6,718 nt of DNA from an uncultured Collinsella sp. Lineage in GTDB: Bacteria > Actinomycetota > Coriobacteriia > Coriobacteriales > Coriobacteriaceae. Positions 1-5,040 of this stretch are shown here, piece after piece; positions within the stretch are counted from its first letter, which is position 1, and each line of letters opens with the position of its first letter. Below the pieces are notes generated by a model that was given only the letters and a program-made list of their open reading frames with translations, ran no database searches and was not told where the DNA came from. Both the position numbers and the translations under genes were made by a program. Location: positions 1-6,718 of the forward strand of contig CABQNF010000056.1 of NCBI GenBank assembly GCA_902465465.1. Direction: 5' to 3'.

Positions 1-1347
1 CTCGCCGTCATCGACCTCGTAGAAGCGGTTGATGAGGTTGGTAATGGTCGTCTTGCCGGCGCCCGTGGAGCCCACAAACGCAATCTTTTGCCCCGGCTTG
101 GCAAACAGGTTGAGGTCCGTGAGCACGCGGGCGCCCGGCACGTAGGAAAAGTCCACGGCATGGAAGCGCACGTCGCCGGCAAGCGGGACCAAGCCACACG
201 TGAGCTCGGTGCCGTCGGCGGCCACCGCGCGGCCCGACTCATCAACGGCTGCCACGTCATGCAGATGCCCGTAGACGCCCACGCCCTGGCCCTCGGGAAT
301 TTTCCACGCCCACGCGGCATCGCCCGTCTGCACCAGCTCCACGCAGCCCTCGTCCACCTCGGGCTCAAGGTCCATAGCCGCAAACAGGCGCTCGGCACCG
401 GCCAACGCGTTGAGCAAGAAGTTGCCGAGCTGCGTAAACTGGTTGATGGGCATGGCGGCCTGGCGCACAAAGACCAGGTAGCTTGCAAGTGCGCCCACAT
501 CGGCGAGCCCCTTGATGCAGAGCATGCCGCCCGCCACGGCGACGATGGCATAGTTGACGTAGCCAATCACGACGGTCATGGGCACCATGGAGTTGGCATA
601 GCTCACGGCGGCGGTACCGGTGCGGCGAAGCTCGTCGTTGCGGCGGGTGAAGCCGGCGACATTCGCTGCCTCACGGTTAAAGACCTTGATGACCTTTTGG
701 CCCGAGACCATTTCTTCGATATATCCATCCAGGTCGCCAAGCGATGCCTGCTGGGCAGCAAAGAAACGCTTAGAGCGCGCGCCCGAGTAGCGCGCATACA
801 GCACAATGGCCGCATCGCACACGAGTGTGATAATCGTGAGCTGCCAGTTAAGGATGATGAGCATAGCCGTGGTGCCCACAACCTGAATGGCGGCCTGAAT
901 CACGTTGGCAAAGCTGTTGTTAAGCGCCTCGGAGACGGTGTCGACGTCGTTGGTGAAAAAACTCATGATGTCGCCCGAGCGCGTGCTGTCAAAATAACTG
1001 AGCGGCAGCGTCTGGATGTGCGCGAACAGGTCGCGGCGAATATCGGACACCACGTGTTGGGCCGCGCGCACCATGATCTGCGAGTAGCCCAGGGCCGAGA
1101 GCACGCCCGCAGCGTAGATGATCGCCGTCAGGATGACCTGCTTGGCAAGCAGTTCCTCCCCGCCCGTGGCCAAACCGTTAACGATGGGGCGCACCATGTA
1201 GGTGCCGGCGAGGCTCGCGATGGCGGCGACGGAGGCGAGCACGCCCACCGCGAGCAACGAGAACTTGGCATGCCCCATGTAGGAGAGCAAGCGGCGCACA
1301 GTGCGCTTGAGGTCGGCCGGGCGTGCTTGGGCTGCGGTCTTAGGCAT
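1..1347 (-). CDS. ABC exporter half-transporter (permease plus ATPase), 3' end cut by window edge
   Basis: This is the second subunit of a heterodimeric ABC exporter, a membrane protein that uses ATP to move small molecules such as drugs, lipids or peptides out of the cell. 449 codons are visible from an ATG at 1347, and the frame stays open to base 1. Residues about 28-320 form the transmembrane domain, with hydrophobic stretches near 28-50, 71-90 and 150-187. The family's cytoplasmic motif YFDSTRSGDIMSFFTNDVD is at 119-137. The ATPase domain starts near residue 391 (GDVRF), with Walker A GSTGAGKT at 426-433. The Q-loop, signature, Walker B and switch histidine lie beyond the edge, so it cannot be shown here that this is the catalytically intact half, although that is expected because its partner is degenerate. 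The linker between the two domains is unusually long, about 60 residues. Its ATG overlaps the end of the upstream partner gene by 8 bases. Substrate unknown; assignment to the family is secure. Confidence 0.93.
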   Translation of the reverse strand, partial: MPKTAAQARPADLKRTVRRLLSYMGHAKFSLLAVGVLASVAAIASLAGTYMVRPIVNGLATGGEELLAKQVILTAIIYAAGVLSALGYSQIMVRAAQHVVSDIRRDLFAHIQTLPLSYFDSTRSGDIMSFFTNDVDTVSEALNNSFANVIQAAIQVVGTTAMLIILNWQLTIITLVCDAAIVLYARYSGARSKRFFAAQQASLGDLDGYIEEMVSGQKVIKVFNREAANVAGFTRRNDELRRTGTAAVSYANSMVPMTVVIGYVNYAIVAVAGGMLCIKGLADVGALASYLVFVRQAAMPINQFTQLGNFLLNALAGAERLFAAMDLEPEVDEGCVELVQTGDAAWAWKIPEGQGVGVYGHLHDVAAVDESGRAVAADGTELTCGLVPLAGDVRFHAVDFSYVPGARVLTDLNLFAKPGQKIAFVGSTGAGKTTITNLINRFYEVDDGE

Positions 1348-3169
1348 GGCGCTCACCCCCTTCCAAGGGTGATCCGCATGCGACGGAGGAAAACGGATCA
1401 TTCGCGCAGCCACCGTCGTTGCCATCGCCGGCGTCCGCGTTCCCCGCAAACTCCATCTGCGAGGCGTAAATCTCCTGGTATATGTTGTCGCCCGCCAGCA
1501 GTTCCTCGTGCGTGCCCACGCCGTGGACACGACCGTCGTCCAGCACCACAATGCGATCGGCATCCATGACACTCGCGATGCGCTGGGCGATGATGAGCAC
1601 GGTCGCATCGGGAATCCGAGCGATGTGCTCGCGAATCTTTGCGTCGGTCGCCATATCGACCGCGCTGGTGGAGTCATCAAAAATGAGCACGCGCGGATGC
1701 TTGAGCAGCGTGCGCGCGATGCACAGACGTTGCTTCTGGCCACCCGAGACACCGGCGCCGCCTTGGCCCAACTCGCCGTCCAGCCCGCCGATGCGATCAA
1801 GGAACTCATCCACGCACGCCGCGCGGCAAGCCGCGAGGAGCTCATCGTCCGACGCCTGCGGATTGCCCCACTGCAGGTTCTCGCGCACGGTGCCCGTGAA
1901 CAGCACATTCTTTTGCAGCACAATGCCCACAGCGTCGCGCAAGGCGGCGAGGTCGTAGTCGCGCACGTCGCGTCCGCCCACAAGCACGGCGCCTTCGGTG
2001 GCGTCGTACAGGCGCGCAATCAGCTGCACAAGCGAGCTCTTGCCCGAGCCCGTGCCGCCGAGGATGCCAACCGTCGAGCCGCTCTCGATGCGAAGGTCGA
2101 TATGCTGGAGCACATCCTCGGCTGCATCCGCGCGGTATTTAAAGGAAACGTCGCGAAACTCGATACTGCCGTCCGCTGGCGCCGCAATCGCGAGGTCTCC
2201 CGCGGGGTTGGCGATAAAGGGCTCCTCATCGAGCACCTCGGCGATACGGCCCACACTCGTAAGAGCGCGCGTGAGCAGCAAAAACACGTTGGAAATCATC
2301 ATGAGCGAATTCATGATCAGCAGCACGTAGCTCATAAAGCCCGTGAGCGAGCCCACGCCCAGCTTGCCGGCGAGAATCATGTGGCCGCCAATCCACAGGA
2401 TGGAGAGCGCAGCCACGTACATCGACAGCTGAAACACCGGCAGGTTGAGCACCGCGCTGCCAAAGGTCTTTGTCGCAGTGCGCGCGAGCTCGGTATTGAC
2501 GGTGTCGAACTTGGCCTCCTCGTGCTCGGTACGAACGTAAGCCTTGACGGCACGCACGGCGGTGAGGTCTTCCTGTACCACGCCGTTGAGGTGGTCCATC
2601 GAGGTCTGGAGTTGGCGGTAGAGAGGGCTCACGCGATAGGTGATGACGCCCAGCACGATTGCCAGCACGGGCAAGATGATCGCAAAGACGGTGGCGAGCG
2701 GGCGCGACAGCATCAGCGCGTAGATAAGGCCGACGATAAGCGTCACCGGGCCGCGCACCATAGGGCGAAAGCCGTTGCCCACAGCATTTTGGATAACGGT
2801 GATGTCCGTGGTCATGCGGGTGACGAGCGAGCTGGCGTCGTAGTTGTCCAGGTTACCAAAAGCGAGCGTCTGAATCTTTTTGTACTCGGCCTCGCGCAGG
2901 TTAGCGCCTAGGCCCGAGGCAACGCGGGCGGACGTGCGGGCATAACCCAAGCCCAGTACCAGCGAAAGCGCAGCGCACACCAACATGTACGCGCCCTGCA
3001 GCAGCATGTAGTTGATATCACCCGCAGGCACGCCCACATCGATGATGTTGGCCATGATGACCGGGATAAACAGCTCGAGCACCGTCTCGACCGACACAAA
3101 GAACACGCCGAGGATGACATCGCGACGGTATGCCCCTAGATAGGAAAACAGTATTTTGAGATTGCGCAC
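1340..3169 (-). CDS. ABC exporter half-transporter with degenerate ATPase site
   Basis: First subunit of a heterodimeric ABC exporter of the TM287/288, BmrCD and LmrCD kind, acting in the cytoplasmic membrane. It has 609 residues, about the usual size. Residues 1-310 are the transmembrane domain, with hydrophobic segments near 17-40, 58-76, 140-180 and 247-300. The ATPase domain follows from about 335: Walker A GGTGSGKS 371-378, Q-loop Gln419, signature VSGGQ 474-478, Walker B VLIFDD 494-499, D-loop SAVD 502-505. The catalytic glutamate after Walker B is Asp499 and the switch histidine is Gln529, both typical of the non-hydrolysing site in heterodimeric exporters. The intact signature should complete the active site of the partner encoded just downstream. 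The start is GTG: an in-frame TGA lies three codons upstream and the next Met is residue 39, so GTG is the only reasonable choice. GGGGGT about 9 bases upstream may serve as ribosome binding site. A roughly 38-residue Gly/Asp/Asn-rich tail follows the ATPase domain. Drug efflux is plausible; the substrate is not determined. Confidence 0.93.
   Translation of the reverse strand: MRNLKILFSYLGAYRRDVILGVFFVSVETVLELFIPVIMANIIDVGVPAGDINYMLLQGAYMLVCAALSLVLGLGYARTSARVASGLGANLREAEYKKIQTLAFGNLDNYDASSLVTRMTTDITVIQNAVGNGFRPMVRGPVTLIVGLIYALMLSRPLATVFAIILPVLAIVLGVITYRVSPLYRQLQTSMDHLNGVVQEDLTAVRAVKAYVRTEHEEAKFDTVNTELARTATKTFGSAVLNLPVFQLSMYVAALSILWIGGHMILAGKLGVGSLTGFMSYVLLIMNSLMMISNVFLLLTRALTSVGRIAEVLDEEPFIANPAGDLAIAAPADGSIEFRDVSFKYRADAAEDVLQHIDLRIESGSTVGILGGTGSGKSSLVQLIARLYDATEGAVLVGGRDVRDYDLAALRDAVGIVLQKNVLFTGTVRENLQWGNPQASDDELLAACRAACVDEFLDRIGGLDGELGQGGAGVSGGQKQRLCIARTLLKHPRVLIFDDSTSAVDMATDAKIREHIARIPDATVLIIAQRIASVMDADRIVVLDDGRVHGVGTHEELLAGDNIYQEIYASQMEFAGNADAGDGNDGGCANDPFSSVACGSPLEGGERHA
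1353..1362 (-). promoter_or_regulatory. Strong ribosome binding site of the downstream ABC subunit
   Basis: Read on the minus strand this is AAGGGGGTGA, one mismatch from the ideal AAGGAGGTGA. It lies 5 bases before the ATG at 1347. It sits inside the last codons of the upstream ABC gene and fixes the start of the downstream gene. Together with the 8-base overlap of the two reading frames, it points to coupled translation and matched amounts of the two subunits. Confidence 0.8.
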
Positions 3170-3210
3170 GCAGGTTCAACCCCCATCAAACGTTGTTCGC
3201 AAACGCACGT

Positions 3211-3238
3211 ATTATTGCGCGCCGAATAATGGTGTCAA
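3211..3238 (-). promoter_or_regulatory. Sigma-70 type promoter of the ABC exporter operon
   Basis: On the minus strand a perfect -35 TTGACA (3233-3238) is followed by a 16-base spacer and a -10 AATAAT (3211-3216), which matches five of six consensus positions. Transcription would begin near 3204, leaving a leader of about 35 bases before the GTG start at 3169. It would drive both ABC genes as one transcript. One arm of a GAATA/TATTC inverted repeat lies in the spacer and the other lies just upstream of the -35 box, so the promoter may be repressed by a protein bound there. Confidence 0.7.
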
Positions 3239-3244
3239 GTATTC
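3224..3244. promoter_or_regulatory. Possible operator: GAATA-N11-TATTC inverted repeat over the ABC promoter
   Basis: GAATA (3224-3228) and TATTC (3240-3244) form an inverted pair flanking the -35 box of the minus-strand ABC promoter. A further pair, ATTATT (3211-3216) and AATAAT (3225-3230), coincides with the -10 box and part of the spacer. The 11-base word GAATAATGGTG at 3224-3234 recurs exactly at 3311-3321. This position is where a repressor would block RNA polymerase. No known regulator is recognised from the motif, so an operator role is inference. Confidence 0.35.
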
Positions 3245-3300
3245 CGAAATCGTTTTCTGCAAGGTTAGCGACGGCGGCGAGTTCTCGTGACGTGTGTCCA

Positions 3301-3321
3301 TATTCACTCGGAATAATGGTG
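3301..3321. promoter_or_regulatory. Second GAATA/TATTC site in the divergent control region
   Basis: TATTC (3301-3305) and GAATA (3311-3315) form an inverted pair around a 5-base centre. The right half runs into the 11-base word GAATAATGGTG (3311-3321), an exact copy of 3224-3234 located 87 bases away. CGGAATA at 3309-3315 is also the reverse complement of TATTCCG at 3240-3246. A spacing of about eight helical turns between copies would suit two bound dimers, possibly with looping. The function is inferred from repetition only. Confidence 0.3.
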
Positions 3322-3356
3322 CGCGAGACTTTTTCGCTTCGGCGTCAACACAAACC

Positions 3357-3387
3357 TTGACTCTACAATCGTTGTAGGGTTTTCACT
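3357..3387 (+). promoter_or_regulatory. MerR-type activated promoter of the MATE efflux gene
   Basis: A -35 box TTGACT (3357-3362) is separated by 19 bases from a weak -10 candidate TTCACT (3382-3387). The spacer holds a dyad: CTACAA (3363-3368), TCG, TTGTAG (3372-3377). The symmetry extends to nine-base arms, ACTCTACAA and TTGTAGGGT (3360-3380), with one mismatch. A stretched 19-20 base spacer filled by a dyad that begins right after the -35 box is the hallmark of promoters activated by MerR-family proteins such as ZntR, CueR and SoxR, which twist DNA to realign the two boxes. The regulator gene is not in the window. The -10 box is poor, as expected for an activator-dependent promoter; TACACT at 3387-3392 is another candidate but is spaced 24 bases from the -35 box. 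Confidence 0.6.
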
Positions 3388-3427
3388 ACACTGGTACGTA
3401 AACAAACACAGCCAGAAAGCCCCGCCC

Positions 3428-4774
3428 ATGGAACACGACCTCACACGCGGCAATGTCCTTAAGACCATCGCGATCTTTGCCCTGCCTTATATGCTCTCGT
3501 ACTTTTTGCAGATGCTCTACGGCATGGCCGACCTGTACATGATGGGGCAGTTTAGCGGCGCCGCCGGCATCACCGCCGTGGCAAATGGCGCTCAGACGCT
3601 CTATATGATTACCGTGGCACTCGTGGGCCTGGCCATGGGAACGACGGTGGTCGTCGGCCACGCCGTGGGCTCGCGCCGCTTCGACCGCGCCGAGACCGCC
3701 ATCGGCAACACCATCACGCTCTTTATGGGCGTCTCGGTAGTGCTGGCCGCCGTCCTGCTCGCACTGTGCCCGCAGATTGTGGCGCTCATTGGCACGCCGG
3801 CCGAGGCGGTCGAAGGCACCGCCGCCTACCTGCGCATTTGCTTTATCGGCATTCCCTTTATCGCCGCATACAACATTCTTTCGGCCATCTTTCGCGGGCT
3901 GGGCGATTCGCGCTCGCCCATGTACGTGATCGGCGTGGCGTGCATCATTAACATCGCGCTCGATTTTCTGTTTATCGGCCACATGGGGCTCGGCCCCGTG
4001 GGCGCGGCGCTCGGCACGGTGACCGCCCAGACGGCCAGCGTTGCCCTCGCGCTCGTGTGGCTCAAGAGCCGCCGCACGAACATCCACGTTAAGCGCAGCG
4101 ACCTGCGCCCCCAGCCCGAGGTGCTCGGCAGTATTCTTAAGATCGGCGTGCCCGTGGCCGTGCAGGACGGCTGCATCCAGGTGGCGTTTATGTTTATCAC
4201 CGTCATCGCCAACCACCGAGGACTCGTCGACGCCGCTGCCGTGGGCCTGGTCGAGAAGATGATCAGCTTCTTGTTCATTGTGCCGAGCTCCATGGGCGCC
4301 ACCGTCAGCGCACTCACGGCGCAAAACGTCGGCGCGGGCAAGGGTGACCGCGCGCGTCAGGTACTCAAAGATGCCATGACGATCTCGGTGGTGTACGGCT
4401 GCCTGATCACGGCGCTGATGTGGCTGGTGGCACCGGCGTTTATTGGCTTTTTTGCCAAGGACGCCGCGGTGGTCGCCGCCGGCACCGGCTATATGCGCAG
4501 TTATATTTTCGACGCGATTTTTGCCGGCATCCACATTTGCTTTAGCGGCTTTTTCGCTGCATACGGCAAGAGCTATATCGGCTTTGCGCACAACGTGCTG
4601 GCCGTGGCGCTCATTCGCGTACCGGGCGCTTGGCTGCTGTCGAACGCCTATTCCAACACGCTGTTTCCCATGGGCATCGCTTCGCCGTGCGGATCGATTT
4701 TGTCGGCGGTCATTTGCGTTGTCGCGTTTACCGTGCTCAACCGGCGCGGGGCTTTTGACAAGTTGGCAGCGTAG
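3428..4774 (+). CDS. MATE-family multidrug efflux transporter
   Basis: A cytoplasmic-membrane antiporter of the multidrug and toxic compound extrusion family, which exports cationic drugs or metabolites using a sodium or proton gradient. Its 448 residues are the usual length and give about twelve hydrophobic segments arranged as two six-helix halves. The N-terminus is typical, with a short polar stretch ending in GN before the first helix, and LQMLYGMADLYMMGQFSG at 27-44. The first half carries AIFRGLGDSRSP at 153-164, followed by NIALDFLFIGHMGLGPVGAA (175-194), strong family motifs. The second half has SALTAQNVGAGKGDRAR at 294-310. The ATG at 3428 fits the family start. Its upstream AGAAAG (3414-3419) is only a weak ribosome binding site in a C-rich leader. 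It is transcribed divergently from the ABC exporter operon, from a promoter with a MerR-type layout, suggesting induction by a ligand. Family certain; substrate and coupling ion unknown. Confidence 0.95.
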   Translation: MEHDLTRGNVLKTIAIFALPYMLSYFLQMLYGMADLYMMGQFSGAAGITAVANGAQTLYMITVALVGLAMGTTVVVGHAVGSRRFDRAETAIGNTITLFMGVSVVLAAVLLALCPQIVALIGTPAEAVEGTAAYLRICFIGIPFIAAYNILSAIFRGLGDSRSPMYVIGVACIINIALDFLFIGHMGLGPVGAALGTVTAQTASVALALVWLKSRRTNIHVKRSDLRPQPEVLGSILKIGVPVAVQDGCIQVAFMFITVIANHRGLVDAAAVGLVEKMISFLFIVPSSMGATVSALTAQNVGAGKGDRARQVLKDAMTISVVYGCLITALMWLVAPAFIGFFAKDAAVVAAGTGYMRSYIFDAIFAGIHICFSGFFAAYGKSYIGFAHNVLAVALIRVPGAWLLSNAYSNTLFPMGIASPCGSILSAVICVVAFTVLNRRGAFDKLAA

Positions 4775-4779
4775 CGGGG

Positions 4780-4869
4780 CAACGCGAAATCGCCCTGATC
4801 GACGACATCATCAGCGACGACCCCACAACATACGTGACGCAGATCACGGTGCCCGTATCGCTAGGCTAG
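4780..4869 (+). pseudogene. Possible coding remnant without a start codon
   Basis: Behind the MATE stop, the plus-strand frame beginning at 4780 reads 29 residues including EIALIDDIISDDPTTYVTQI and ends at a TAG (4867-4869). Its codons mostly end in C or G like the real genes nearby, and the peptide has a natural mix of residues. The frame is open back only to a TGA at 4756-4758 and has no ATG, GTG or TTG before the peptide, so it cannot be an intact gene. It may be the tail of a decayed gene or a chance open stretch. No family is recognised. Confidence 0.2.
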
Positions 4870-5040
4870 ACCGAGCCTCGTCTCTAACTCGGTCAACGCC
4901 TCAAAAGCATCACGAGACGCACCTGCCGAGCGCTCACGTTCCGCAATGCGAATTCGCGCCATCAGGTGCTCTTTTGCCTGCCCTTGGGCGTGCCTCGTGC
5001 GCCCTTCCGCCTGCGAGCAATTGCGATTCTCTATATCCAT
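4861..5040 (-). CDS. Small hypothetical ORF (59 residues) coupled to ligA
   Basis: The ATG (5040-5038) shares one base with the ligA stop codon (TAATG), an arrangement that allows ribosomes finishing ligA to restart. GAGGTG at 5052-5057 lies 11 bases upstream. The frame runs 59 codons to a TAG at 4863-4861. The protein is highly charged and probably helical, with no membrane segment or signal peptide; its second half includes MARIRIAERERSAGASRDAF and ends in a leucine/glutamate-rich helix. That half loosely recalls the helical C-termini of type II antitoxins such as Phd/YefM, but no toxin gene sits beside it and the likeness is from memory. GC at third codon positions is lower than in its neighbours. 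It could be a real small gene, the remains of a larger one, or chance. Confidence 0.4.
   Translation of the reverse strand: MDIENRNCSQAEGRTRHAQGQAKEHLMARIRIAERERSAGASRDAFEALTELETRLGLA

Noticed and set aside
1375..1382. Eight-base palindrome CGCATGCG near the end of the upstream ABC gene
   Set aside because: A single short palindrome inside coding sequence is expected by chance at this GC content and has no repeat partner here.
88..2911. Long plus-strand open frames at 88-1569 and 1508-2911 opposite the ABC genes
   Set aside because: Their translations are rich in His, Arg, Ala and Gly with no recognisable domain, while the minus strand gives complete ABC motifs. They are by-products of high GC in third positions.
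3363..3377. CTACAA-TCG-TTGTAG as a BlaI/MecI/CopY operator
   Set aside because: These families also use TACA/TGTA dyads, but here the dyad sits exactly between a -35 box and a -10 candidate 19 bases apart, which fits MerR activation better. BlaI-type control is not excluded.
3386..4591. A 401-residue minus-strand open frame opposite the MATE gene
   Set aside because: The composition is dominated by His, Ala, Gly and Asp without structure, and the plus strand encodes a clear twelve-segment transporter.
4869..4894. Hairpin GACCGAG-N12-CTCGGTC as a terminator between MATE and ligA
   Set aside because: The seven-base stem is perfect, but the loop is long and neither strand has a run of T after it. 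It also lies inside the small ORF. A bidirectional terminator cannot be supported.
4988..5006. GC-rich hairpin GGGCG/CGCCC downstream of ligA
   Set aside because: The stem relies on wobble pairs in the middle and has no T tail in either direction.
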